Positions 22,568 to 33,282 of a DNA stretch of 64,000 bases are shown in pieces. The translations under genes were made by a program, and so were the position numbers. A model generated the notes under the pieces. It did not search any database. It was not told the DNA's origin and was given only the letters and a program-made list of their open reading frames with translations. Every line of letters begins with the position of its first letter. Within the stretch, counting starts at the first letter, position 1. Source of the DNA: Auricularia sp. M13 (lineage: Eukaryota; Basidiomycota; Agaricomycetes; Auriculariales; Auriculariaceae). The stretch spans positions 9,176,001 through 9,240,000 of the forward strand of contig CM073193.1 in the NCBI GenBank assembly GCA_037042915.1. The letters run 5' to 3'.

Positions 22568-25500
22568 TCATTGACCCGCACTGCCCTGAAACCAGTGTCC
22601 TGCAGGTGGTCCCTGTAGAACCCGCTCGATTCCCCGAGGGAACCCCGTCATGGTAATCGCCCGTACGACTTCCTCTCCCTTCACTGCAATGCTCAATGAG
22701 CCTCGCACGGTGTCAAAGTAAATCATCTCGAATAAGACATTGCCTTCGATAGTATCTCCATTGTCAGATAATTTCTCCCAACTACGTCTCGATTTCTGCT
22801 CGGCACGTCGTCAAACAATGCTTTGTCCTAGCGACGAGAAAGACTTACCATCCATCGAATTGCTTCACGCCGCGCGAACCGCTCCTCGGTCACCCGGCCG
22901 ACGAGATTGAGCTGTTCCCTTTTTCCCACTCAGTTTATCCAAACTGTCGTTGCTCGCGTACCAAATCACCTTGCGCTGCTGCGTGTATACCCCACCCTCA
23001 CTGTCACTATGTACTAGCAATACAGTTCCAGTCATCGAATCATACATTCATAAGAATTATTCTTACGAGTTTTCTACAGCGAAGGGCGGCTGTGGTCTCC
23101 TGCAGGGCAACGGCGCCATGCGTCCGCGGTGGTCATAATAGCTTTGCTGGTAGCAAACCCAGGCGCTTCGTTCAAGCTCGCGAAACTCGTCAGATTCGAG
23201 CGTGGGCGCGTCGTTGTCGGGCCCCCAGTGTTCTTTCCAGGGCCCGAGCATTTCGCTCGCCCGAGGCCAATACCTCATGAGCTCTGCGAAGGACCGCAGG
23301 GCGAGCAACCGCTCTCGCGCATTGCTCGAACACAGCCAAGCTTCGCGAGTCGGCTTGACCATCTCGATCCCGCCTGCCCAACAGTCCTTCACCAACCCAT
23401 AGTACTCCAGGTTTGACGTGGCCTGGAGCTCGGGGATGTTGCGGTACCAGCGCCGCATGCTGATGGCAAGGTCGAGCATGTCGTAGCGGAACTCAAGCTC
23501 GGCGAGCTCCCAGACGATGTAGCTCACCCAGTTGAGCGGTAGCGACGCCTCTGATTCCCACGGCGGCGGCGGCAGCTTGTGGCCGTCGAAGGTGCACTTG
23601 TCCTGCAACTTTTCGAGCAGTGGCCTCAGCGAGAGCAGCCGCTCGGCTTCAGCGACATCGACGGCCTCCTGGCCTTCCGTCATCGTCGTGTGGGCGACGT
23701 CGAGCCCTAGACGCTTGACTATCGGCCGCGACTCCCTGTTGCGCATCACGCCTTTGAGGATTTCTCGCCATTGCCTCGTTTCGAATCCCTCGTCCTCGTC
23801 GATCGGGTCGCTGGCGATCTTCGCGAGATAATACGGCCGGATTTGAAGCCACCTGAACAGGCCCAGGAAGACGTTGCGCTTGCTGGTCTTCTGCTGGTCG
23901 CAGCGGTTCGACCACGCGTTCGCAAAATAGCCAAGCGTGGGCATCTTGTGAATAGTCTTCGCGCCTTTCACAAGCTGCGGGACGGGATTCGGACAGCCCG
24001 CAAGTTGGGCTTCACGTTGTCTGCTCGTGTCGACGAACTCGGCCGCCTCCGTCCCAACCTGGAGCGTGCTCGGCCACCAGTCCGGGAGATCGTACTGCGG
24101 TAGCCAGTGCGTGGTCATTCGAATCACGATACCCTTCAGCTGCGCGCCCTCGGGCATGGAGTCTAGGGTCTTCTGCAAGAGAGCATGCCTTTGCTGATTT
24201 CGCTTTTTCCGCACAGGCGAGGGATCGTCCAGCTCAGTAGGAGGATCTTCTCTTGCTGTTAGCTTGAATCCCGAGATAGTTCTACACTTTGCATACCTTT
24301 CCGTTTTTGCGGCAAGCTGCCGAACCTCATCACACCGCTGTCCGACACTGCAGGCTGGTCCGCAAGCGCAATCGCTATCTGCGGGTGCTGCGTCTGCTCT
24401 CCGACGTTTGCCTCGCCCTTCTCGACCTCCATATCCGCGAGTGACGCTGCGTGCGGCTGTTCGAGAATCTGCTGAGCACCGCGCGCACCAGCGTCGTCTT
24501 CTTCGTAGTCGGGCAGGTCGGCGCCGTCGTCGAACACGGCGGCGTACGTTGGCTGCTGGACTCGCGGGACATCCTCTGACTGGGAGATCGACGGTGGGGA
24601 TATCGGGAATGTCGAGGAAGTCGCGCCGTTCGAATCTGGCATCTGGTCCTGTGACACAGTCGCAGGCGGAAGATTTTCCGCGGTCGTCGTCTGTGACGCG
24701 CCGTCCTGTGCTCGCAGGCAGAACATTTCCCGCTTGGACCGTCTCTGACGCGCTTTCTTGCTGCTGGGCGGAATCTTTGCTGGGGTGGGGCTCCAGCATC
24801 CAGCGCGCTGGTCGCCTTTGCTTTTGCGACTGAGCCAGCTTCCTCATGGCCTGCTCATGCAGCTGGGCTTCGTAGTCGGAATCGTCCTCCTCCGGTTCCA
24901 GACGAGCGTCGTCCGCCTTCACCCAGCCATCATCCGACGCGTCCTCCTGGCCGACGTGAGGCGACGCGCTGGCCGATGTCGAACGCGTCGGCGAGCTCGC
25001 GCCAGTGTTCTTGGGTGGCGTATCGGGTCGCCGGTCTGTGACAACCTCTGCGCCAGCCTCACTTGGAGGCTGCCATGCTTCATCCTGGAACGCAGAGTCC
25101 GGCTCGTCGACGTCAAACACAGGCGGGGAGCCATCTTCGACGCCTTGTCCTTGCTCGGCTTGAAACCTGGGTATTGTGAGCTCGTGATAATTTTCCTCGT
25201 ATAATCGCGCGTACCCTGCGTGTTCTTCCTGTTGGAAAGCCGCCATCGCCTCCTCCTGCTTCTCCTTCTCCTCCTCCTGCTGCTTCCGCGTCGCTGCTTG
25301 CGCCGCGGAATCGTGCCCTTTGCGCGGCGCATCGTCAAGGACTATCGGGTCCAACTCGGGGACTAAGCCATATGACAGAACCGGCAAGCCGTCTTCACAA
25401 GATAACCGACTTCCGTGCCGGGTCGCGTCGTACTTTTCGAGCAGCCACACGGGTATGCCGTACTGGGCCCACATTGCCGCGGCAACGCGCTCGTCGACGA

Positions 25501-26960
25501 AGATACCGCGGGAATCTCTCCGATTGAAGACTTGCGCCGTCCAGCTGACTTGCCCCATCGTCGGGTCACGTAGAAGCCGCCTGTCATACATGCTGGCGTC
25601 GCGCTTCATGTGGAGGGCCTTGATGAATTCCACGTAACCTCTGACTTCGAGGACGCCGCGCTGAAAGTCGGCTAGCGCGCAGCGCAGGAACCACTCCGTG
25701 CCGGACTCGGACAGAACGTACGCCATGGCAGCCTCGGTACGTTCCCTGTTGACGACGCCGTAGTATTTCTCCCACTGCCTCCATAAGCCTTCATACGACC
25801 TGGCCAACTGCCTCGCTTCGTCCCAGGCGTGTTGCGCGCGCTTGGCTTCCTCACGAACCGCTGCCTGTACGGTGTCGCGAAACCTCCATAGTCCCTCTGC
25901 CACCGGAACCGTGTGCCTTTCCTTGTCGAACGTCATCCAGGCAACGTCTTGATGAGGACTTTCGGCCGTCTTGAAGTACCAAGTGTCCTTTCGCTCGACG
26001 AGGTGCCTTTCGTCGGGCTTCCAGGGCGGCAGCATTGGGATGAAAGCCAGATACGGCTTCACGCGCTCCGTCGAACAGTGTTGCGGGAGCCACTGGCGCT
26101 CATGGATTCCATAGCGAGCGTCCGCCCGCATTGTTTTCTCCAGGTCGCTCGGCGGCGGCGGCGGCATAATCACGCGGTTGGAGTAGACGACCCATATCGG
26201 ATCGTCTCTGGACGGCCAGTAGTACTTGTATGGCGTCCATGTCGACGACGCGTTCTCCGGGTCCCCCCAGCTCAACGCCACTTCTGACGGCGGCGAAGGC
26301 GCCCTCGGTTTCGCTGGCGGGTTCCTCACTTTCCACAGCTCGAACGCCACACCGACGAGATGTTGCAAGGTGGAATCTCTGTGGACGGCGTCCATAGTCG
26401 GGAGCGCGCCCAGGTATTTCTTCGGCACGATCAGCTGAAAGGAGCGATCGCCAAAGACCCGTACGGCCTCCATGTATTGACGCCAAGTCATCGGCGTGCC
26501 CACGACAAAGCCACTCTTGCCGTGGCGCTTGCCACTGCTGTGAGATAGGCCCCAGGTTAGATCTATTTGACAGGTACGGTTGAGCGGCTCACTGATAGCC
26601 CCCCAGGTCTTCAACGGTTAAATCTTCCAGGCGTTTGACCGGCTCCCTACGTACATTGAGGACATTCGAATATACCTTTCCAGCAATACTTACTCTTCCG
26701 TTCCGGATTCGTCCTCACTGGCGCATCCAGGCCGCTCGCTGCGCCGATGTTAGAAGAATGAGTCATGGTGCCAGAGTCGTTGGTGTTCCTTACCCTCTAG
26801 ACCGAGGGGCGCGTTCCTGTCGCTTCCTCTCCACGAGCTCCCGCCTGTGTTCGAGCTTCTCCCTCTCCCGCTCGAGCTCCTCCCTCTGGCTTTGCTCCCT
26901 CCTCGTCCTCCACGCCTCCAGTTGCGCTTGGTTCATCCGCCGTTGTTTCAACTTTGGCAT
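22568..26960 (-). CDS. Large hypothetical protein (~1,360 aa), seven exons, two frameshifts
   Basis: Exons are 26960-26794, 26738-26694, 26646-26593, 26537-24297, 24255-23067, 23006-22849 and 22795-22568, with introns of 41-60 nt. The first exons give a charged coiled coil (EELEREREKLEHRRELVERKR). A second coiled coil lies near the middle, with Pro/Ser-rich linkers between. Two places need one extra base removed. Near 24705-24712 the long frame turns into an Arg-rich shadow while the +1 frame reads natural acidic protein and rejoins through the 41-nt intron. In an A5 run near 22937 the frame changes again. An NAGNAG acceptor lies at 26538. Both indels could be assembly error or true decay. 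I do not recognise the family. Confidence 0.7.
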
Positions 26961-27229
26961 CGCGCTTCCCGGATTTCAGTCTGTATCGGGCGGTGTAGCA
27001 TCAATGAGCATTACTGGTCTCATTCGAGAACCAGCTGCACTCACATCCGTAGTATCAGCTGATCTGGGCTGCGATGCCGCCGATCCAACTTGAGCGTTGT
27101 CTAATAAATGTCTGCGCTTTGTACTCACACTGACACGCCTTGTCTGCGGCAGGCGGTGAGTGTTTTGGTGCGCTGTGAAATATAATTAGCCTCGAAGACG
27201 ATGGCTTTGAGCGTAGGCAAGTTTCGCCT
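26961..27229. other. Upstream region of the large gene
   Basis: This should hold the promoter of the minus-strand gene starting at 26960. I see no clear TATA box. It ends where the family B array begins. Confidence 0.3.
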
Positions 27230-28700
27230 CTGCATGGACGCGCGACTAGCTATCTCCAACCGCGAGTGAGGCACTCGCCGCAGAGCAGGCCGTACACCCG
27301 ATCGCCAACGTCTGGCCTGGGCCCCGAGCTTCGCTCTGCGGCGAGTAACATCTCGACTGCGACCCAGCCATGCAAGATGACAATGAAGAAAGATGTACTC
27401 ACGTTGCTCGTGGCGGCGCGCGACGTTGACAGGGACGGCAGTGCTCTGTCGAATTTCATTAGCATCGAAGACAATGACATTGAGCCCCCAACCGCGAGTG
27501 AACCACTCACCGCAGAGCAGGCCGTACACCCGATCGCCATCGTCTGGCCTGGGCCCCGAGCTTCGCTCTGCGGCGAGTAACATCTCGTCTACGACCGAGG
27601 CATGCAGGATGGCAGTAAAGAAAAATGTACTCACGTTTCTCCTCACGGTGTTTCTCCTCGCGGTGCACGATGTCGACAGTGAGGGAAGTGCTCTGCAGAA
27701 TTTGATTAGCTTCGAAGACAATGTCGTCGAGCCCAGGCGAGAATGGTGACTGCATCGACTCTCGACTTGCTGCAGAGCTCGCTGCGCGACCTGATCGCCT
27801 ACGTCCGGCGTGGGCCTCGCAGCCGGCACTGCAGCAAGTCTCCAGTGTCATGCAGCCACAGAAACTGAGTGGCCACTGATATCGTCAACAGCGAGTGAAG
27901 CGCTCGCCGCTGAGCAAGCCGTACACCCGATCGCCAACGTCTGGCCTGGGCTCCGAGCTTCGCTCTGCGGCGAGTGACATCTCTTCTACCACCCAGGCTT
28001 GCAGGATGACAGTGAAGAAAAATACACTCACGGTTGTCGCGGTGCGCAATGTGGGCAGGCAGGGGAGTGCTCTGTCGAATGTGATTAGCCTCGAAGACAA
28101 TGGTGTAGAGTTCAGGCGAGAATGCTGTCTGCATCGACGCGCGACTTGCTGTAGAGCTGGCCGCGCGACCTAATCGCCTACGTCTGGCGTGGGCCTTGCA
28201 ACCAGCACTGCAGCAAGTCTCGAGTGTCATGCAGCCATCGAAACATTGAAAATAACTGGCGACCGATATCGTCAACAACGAGTGAAGTACTCGCCGCAGA
28301 GCAGGCCGTACACCCGATCGCCAACGTCTGGCCTGGGCCCCAAGCCTCGCTCTACGGCGAGCGACATCTCGACTGCGACGCAGGCATGCAAGATGACAGT
28401 GAAGAAGAACGTACTCACGTTTCGCGTCGCGGTGCGCAATCTGGACTGGCAGGGGAGCGCCCACGTCTGTGCGAACGAAGTTGGTGGATGTATTACCTGC
28501 GCTGCGACTACGGCCACACCTAACGTCTAGGGTGACCGACGCAGAGCAAGGCGGGGAGGGGTGGGGTTGCGGGGTGCTGATGGCGTTGGACGCCGTGAGC
28601 GCTGGTGGTCGGGAAGATATCGGCCAAAGCCGAGACTGCCCAGTCAGAGGGACTTGGGCGGATTTTCGCCCAAGTCCAGCGCCGAAATGCTTCCGGACTC
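27230..28700 (+). repeat. Diverged third copy of the inner-repeat array (family B)
   Basis: The core CCCGATCGCC...GTCTGGCCTGGG occurs at 27297, 27529, 27926 and 28313, with variants near 27790 and 28170. Each long module ends with an ACTCAC (GTGAGT on the minus strand). Beyond the array, 28510-28695 parallels 18790-18953 in order: CTAACGTCTAGGGTGAC, then GCCGTGAGCGCTGGTGGT, then AAGATATCGGC, then CGAAATGCT. It is therefore an older relative of the left arm in the same orientation. On the minus strand the peptide RPDVGDRVYGLL recurs. Confidence 0.75.
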
Positions 28701-29041
28701 ACCTCCTGGCACCGTTGACGGGGTCCTTTCATGACACCTCACTTCCCAGTGCCTATTAGACAATTTCGCTGTCAAACTGAGGTCAGAAATTGCTGACCAA
28801 GACAATACGGTGTGATTATTCTCACCCACAGCTTCGGGGCACCAGCTATCAGTTCGAATACCTCCGTGAATGAGCTGCTGCACAGATTATTGTAATTCTC
28901 TGCCCATTAAATCTGTCTTCAATTCTCTGCGGCGTCTATACCACGATACTTTACACTGTGCCCGCGGATCACGTGAGCTGTTGACGCGCCGACGCGTCCT
29001 GCGCAAATCTGCGCCTTCGCTGCTGGTTCGCCGTAAGGCTT
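28701..29041. other. No supported gene
   Basis: I see no protein-like frame or repeat. Confidence 0.4.
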
Positions 29042-29167
29042 CACATCAGCCCGCACTGCGCGTCGCCGTGCTTCCAAGGCGTCAAAACGCCTTATCCGAC
29101 ACACAAGTACAACCTACACGAAACAGATTTCGTGCAGGCGTCCCAGCGCGCGGTTCGGGCTGATGTG
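29042..29167 (+). mobile_element. 126-bp MITE-like element, copy 1
   Basis: The element begins CACATCAGCCCG and ends CGGGCTGATGTG, a perfect 12-bp terminal inverted repeat. It contains two internal hairpins (AAGGCGTCAAAACGCCTT and CACGAAACAGATTTCGTG). A second copy of equal length in opposite orientation lies at 50013-50138. I see no coding capacity and no clear target-site duplication. Non-autonomous DNA transposon is the best reading. Confidence 0.65.
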
Positions 29168-29599
29168 CCGCAGAACGTCCAGCCCTCAGCGAAGGGGCTT
29201 CTGTCACGCGCGGAAATAAAAGTGCCACGGCGTGCGGTAGACGCTGCAGCATTGGCTCGCCGGGTGTCGAAACCGGCACGCTGGTACGAGGTTGACCGTG
29301 ACAAGAACGTGTCAACTCCGCGTTTCTCGCACCAAATCGGGCGGTGATCTAATCTAGATCGCCGGATTGCTCCCGCGCCACATCCGTCGCTCCTCGCAGT
29401 GACCGCACTGCGAGCGCGTGTACAGAGCCTGAGCCCACAAAAACGCATACTCTGGGAATTTAGCTCGCAATCCAGCCTTTTGCGCGACCATCTGTGCCAA
29501 ATTCCCGTGCCCCCTGCCTGTTTCTCCTGCGTATACGCGTAATGTCGAGCCCGAGCACCCCTCTTGGTACTGCCAACCGCGTACACCCACGTTGAGTGT
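29168..29599. other. No supported gene
   Basis: A minus-strand frame over 29676-29092 runs through the MITE and is probably chance. I see nothing else. Confidence 0.35.
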
Positions 29600-29929
29600 C
29601 CCGCTAATGCACACCACTTAGCTCCGGATGACGACGTTGTCAACATTGACGTTCTGCCCTGGATGCTCTCTCCCACAGTGGCGACCGACCCGGTTTCGCT
29701 TCTCGCGACGACTGCAACGGACGATCGCTCCGCCGCCGACGCAGGAGAGTCCTCGCGCCTTGCAGACGAGGGTATCGCGTCAGACAGTTCGGAGGAAGTT
29801 CCGCTGGCTGCAAGGCTCGCAGCGTCTCGGCGGCATTCCGTCTCCTCAGAGGATATCCCGCTGTCCGTTCAAGTCGCTGAACGCCGCCGTGCTGCGCGAG
29901 AAAATGATTTCGAAGGGGTGCCCATTTAA
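29600..29929 (+). CDS. Possible exon, acidic protein
   Basis: The plus-strand frame ending in TAA at 29927-29929 reads as acidic, Ser/Ala-rich protein with a repeated motif (SSEEVPLAARLAASRR, then SSEDIPLSVQVAERRR). Composition supports coding, but I found no certain start or upstream exon. The function is unknown. Confidence 0.35.
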   Translation, partial: PANAHHLAPDDDVVNIDVLPWMLSPTVATDPVSLLATTATDDRSAADAGESSRLADEGIASDSSEEVPLAARLAASRRHSVSSEDIPLSVQVAERRRAARENDFEGVPI

Positions 29930-31247
29930 CGTGTCTAGAAAAGAGAGTAAGACGTCGCCTGTGAGATGTGCGAAGGATACACGGGATAATCGGAGTTCTT
30001 GGATTCAACTGTCCCTTTCCTACACCGCTGCAAGTTCTGAATTCCCGCCGCCTATCGACTGGCGCCGAGAGTCGCTCACGCCGCTTGCGCGTTGCTCATC
30101 CGAGAACCGCGTCCAGCTCCCCGCGCTCACCAGCCAACGCTTGGCTTTCCCGCGCTCCCACCTCGCGTTTCTCGAGCCCGGCCATCCGCGCGCACCCACC
30201 CGTTCAACCCGCGCTGGAGCCGCTGACCAAGTCCTGGTCAGCGCTCGTACTCGTGCCCGCGCGCCCAACTCGTCCCCGCGGCGCGCAGCGCGCTTGATGC
30301 GAGCACAAAAGCCGTCATGCCCTTCGCGCATCCCAAGTGACCGGCGCCCACGACGCGCCTTCGCCAGCCTCGCACGAGCGCAGTCCACGCTCCACCCTGC
30401 GCTGCCTTCCTCGTCGCGTACCTCTCGATAACCTTCCCATCCCGCTCATCGACTCCAAAAATTGCCTGGCGCGTGGAACGGCGCTAACGAGTTCGCGTTC
30501 ATCCGAAGACCCTCGGCATCGCGTCGTCCTTCTACCTCGACCGCCTCCTCAAATCGCAACGCAAACAGTGTCACAAGTCGCGCCTATCATGGGGCTATCG
30601 GTGAGTACGCGTTTTTCGGCAATTGAACCACATATCCGTTTTTTTGCTTTACTCACCGAAATCCATCTAGTCTATCTATTTCTTAATTATATTGCGCAAC
30701 CAAGGCCGCATTCGATGCGGCTTGACTCGAGCTACCGATAGGTAAGCGCCATGAAAGATATAATTAACGCGTTCGGCACTCACGATTTACTTTCTGTGTA
30801 CAGGATTCGGCCGAGCTCGCGCACATGCTATCTAAACTGCAGTGCGGCTAAAATGGACTCCAGAGCGATTATTCGATGCACCGCGTCGCATTCGAGCCAA
30901 GAGCGCCCGCCCGAGCTGCGAAACGGCCGTGATGGCTGTTATCCCCATGCGCGCGAACACATCTCGCAATCAACACACCACCACCTCAGCGCCGCTCAAC
31001 GGCCGCCTGGGGTGGATGGTGGCCTGCATATAGCACCTCCCAGCCCCGAAAATCGCTCGTCCATGACGTTCCACGAGCCCGGCGGGCCATTTTGGTCGTC
31101 TGACCCATCGCCGCCGCCAATCGACTCTACGCCCCCGCCCACGCCATAATTCGCGCAAACGACCTCATCTCCGGCATCTCCATACCTCTCCCCAACCCCT
31201 CCCGCCTGCGAAAACGGCCCATCGTTGCCGTCGACGTCGGCGACTCG
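29930..31247. other. Region upstream of the cyclin-like fragment
   Basis: Splice-like pairs exist (for example GTGAGT near 30600 with CTAG near 30669, and GTAAGC near 30741 with ACAG near 30803), but the joined frames contain stops and do not give a cyclin N-terminus. This is probably the decayed 5' part of the gene at 31248. Confidence 0.3.
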
Positions 31248-31928
31248 GTGAATACGCTCCTCGACCGTTTCGACCTCACGCTAACGACAGGCAAACTCTC
31301 TGCCTTTATGATGGCGTCCCAGATCGTCTGCGACGATACGTACCCGAACAAGTACTGGTGTCTCGTCGGCCAGGGCATGTTCTCCTTGAAGGAGATTAAC
31401 CAGATGAAGCGCGACATGTGTTCCTATCTGGAGTGGAAGCTGAATCTAGTGCCATCCGAGCTCGCGGATTTCGAGGTCAAGGTGCGACGAGATGAAAACC
31501 CGCGTCGCGTACCCGCCGTCCCTCCGATCGTCACCGTGGCTGGCTCGGCTTCTTCCTCGTCGCATTCGCACTCGCATTCGCACTCGCATTCCCAGTCGCA
31601 TTCCCATTCGCAGTCTCACGGGCACCACGGCCAGCACCACGACCAGCAGCACGGTCAGAGCTCGCTTCCATCGCCGCCGGAGTCGCCCAACACACCCGAG
31701 TCTTCGCATTCATCGACTGCCTCGCCTCAGTCTGCCATGATCGCCACCCCGCCGTCCAGCGACGACACGACCTCGATTTCCAGCTCGAACACGGCGTCGT
31801 CCATGTTCTCGTCCGCTAGCGCATCCACCGGCCCGACCTCCCTCACCTCATCGGCCAGCGGACACGGCGCACTGTGTGCCAGCAAAACCGGCGAGCCACG
31901 TTTTACATTTGCATCTCCGTCTGTGTGA
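31248..31928 (+). CDS. PHO80/Pcl-type cyclin C-terminal fragment
   Basis: The frame reads LTTGKLSAFMMASQIVCDD, TYPNKYWCLVGQGMF and EINQMKRDMCSYLEW in order, which matches the second half of the Pcl/PHO80-like cyclin box. Such cyclins bind Pho85-type kinases. A long Ser/His/Gln/Thr-rich tail follows, including SHSHSHSHSHSQSHSHSQ. The N-terminal half of the cyclin box is missing: upstream sequence gives no matching exon. Either distant exons were missed or this is a truncated copy. The tail is intact to TGA at 31926-31928. Confidence 0.6.
   Translation: MNTLLDRFDLTLTTGKLSAFMMASQIVCDDTYPNKYWCLVGQGMFSLKEINQMKRDMCSYLEWKLNLVPSELADFEVKVRRDENPRRVPAVPPIVTVAGSASSSSHSHSHSHSHSQSHSHSQSHGHHGQHHDQQHGQSSLPSPPESPNTPESSHSSTASPQSAMIATPPSSDDTTSISSSNTASSMFSSASASTGPTSLTSSASGHGALCASKTGEPRFTFASPSV
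31558..31615 (+). repeat. TCGCAT/TCGCAC microsatellite-like run
   Basis: About nine imperfect hexamers (TCGCAT, TCGCAC, TCCCAG) encode the Ser-His run of the cyclin-like protein. Length change in steps of six would keep frame. Confidence 0.6.
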
Positions 31929-33282
31929 TAGTGGCACGCTATCGCGCGACCGCGCTTCTTAGGCCTAGGTTGCTTCTGGAGGACGGGCGGCGCTCTCGTC
32001 GACGCGGCGCGACACGCGGCTTTCGGCGCGAGACCCAACTTCGGAGCTCATTATCGCAACGAGCGCGATCCACTCACCCACTCCCGACCCCGCAGTCGTT
32101 GACGCGATGGTCGAAGCGACTGACTGCGTCGCGCAGGCCTCAATTCCCGATTCCAACGGCCGTCACCCATGCGACCTATCGCTCAGCATACGCCCCTGAC
32201 GCGCTGTGCACTGGCTCGGCGCGGATTCGACGATACGGCCCTCGATGGTCGGAGGCCGGTCGGACGGTCAGTACCGCGGCGTGCGTCTGCAGGCGCAAAT
32301 TCGGTAAGCCAGACGTTCAGATAGATTGTCTGACTGATCCACTCACGTCATTTTGCGATAGATAGATTGACCGCGGCACGCCCGCAACGTTGAGTCTGTC
32401 CGCGCGCCGACCGAGGCATCGCGCCGACACTCGGCGCGCGTTCCAGCGGTCGGAGCGCACTGCCGTCGAACAGGACTCGAACATCGCGCGCTACACGGTG
32501 CCCTCGACCGTCGGACATCGCGTGCGGCCGACAGCGTCTGTAGGCTCGAATTCACGCAGCATGACATGCGCATGAACTCCTGTAATAGCTTGGGCGTAAG
32601 CGATAACGCGCGCGATGCAGCAACGGCGTGTACGTACGTATTTAGGTAGCGTGCGCAAGATAATGTATCTTGCTTTTCTCTGCATTGCGCGCTTCGGACG
32701 CAGCCATAGTTTAGTTATTCTCGAAGAGGCAACTTGCGGGATGCAGCGCGGAAGAATATTCGTGTGTGTATGCGCACGCACGTACGCCGGCGCGCATACA
32801 CACAACAGCATGAGAGGCATCCGGAGGCAAATGTCGGTCCTGCTCGTCTTCGCGCGCCCGGCCTTCTTCTCCCACCCTCACACGGCGCCGGCGCCGTTGC
32901 GCTCTTCCTTTCCGCGCCGCGCTTGGGCTCAGGCCCAAACCCGCCGCGTATTTTGTTTCCCGGACCCAGGACGGCGTCGGCGCGCCGAGCACGACTCCGT
33001 GCTCGCAGACGCCGTCCTGCTCCCTCTCCCTCGCGCCCGGGCAAGAGCCCGGGTGTGTGCTCTCCCTTCCGCACCGCCGCCGCTGACGCCGCGCGCTGAC
33101 ATCCGCCGTCGCGCTCACACAAGATAGCACGCTCCATGCTGTCTGAACAAGGACCAAATGTATCTGATCATGAATTGAAAACGCCGATTTATTACACTGC
33201 CACTGCTACTCATTTACACGCTGGCTGCTCCTTCCGCAACACCTCCGATTCCTAGAGCCTGTTAGCGTTGCGATTAACAATT
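31929..33282. other. Intergenic; contains GC-rich repeat piece
   Basis: I see no supported gene. Over 32880-33075 the sequence (GGCGCCGGCGCCGTTGCGCTC, then GCGCCCGGGCAAGAGCCCGGG) matches the GC-rich minisatellite family also found at 14860-15020 and 53500-54300. Confidence 0.5.

Noticed and set aside
24256-24726. The 1183-codon frame as the true reading throughout
   Set aside because: Over this part the frame is almost pure Arg/Ala (a shadow of GC-rich codons), while the +1 frame is acidic, natural-looking protein and rejoins downstream through a 41-nt intron.
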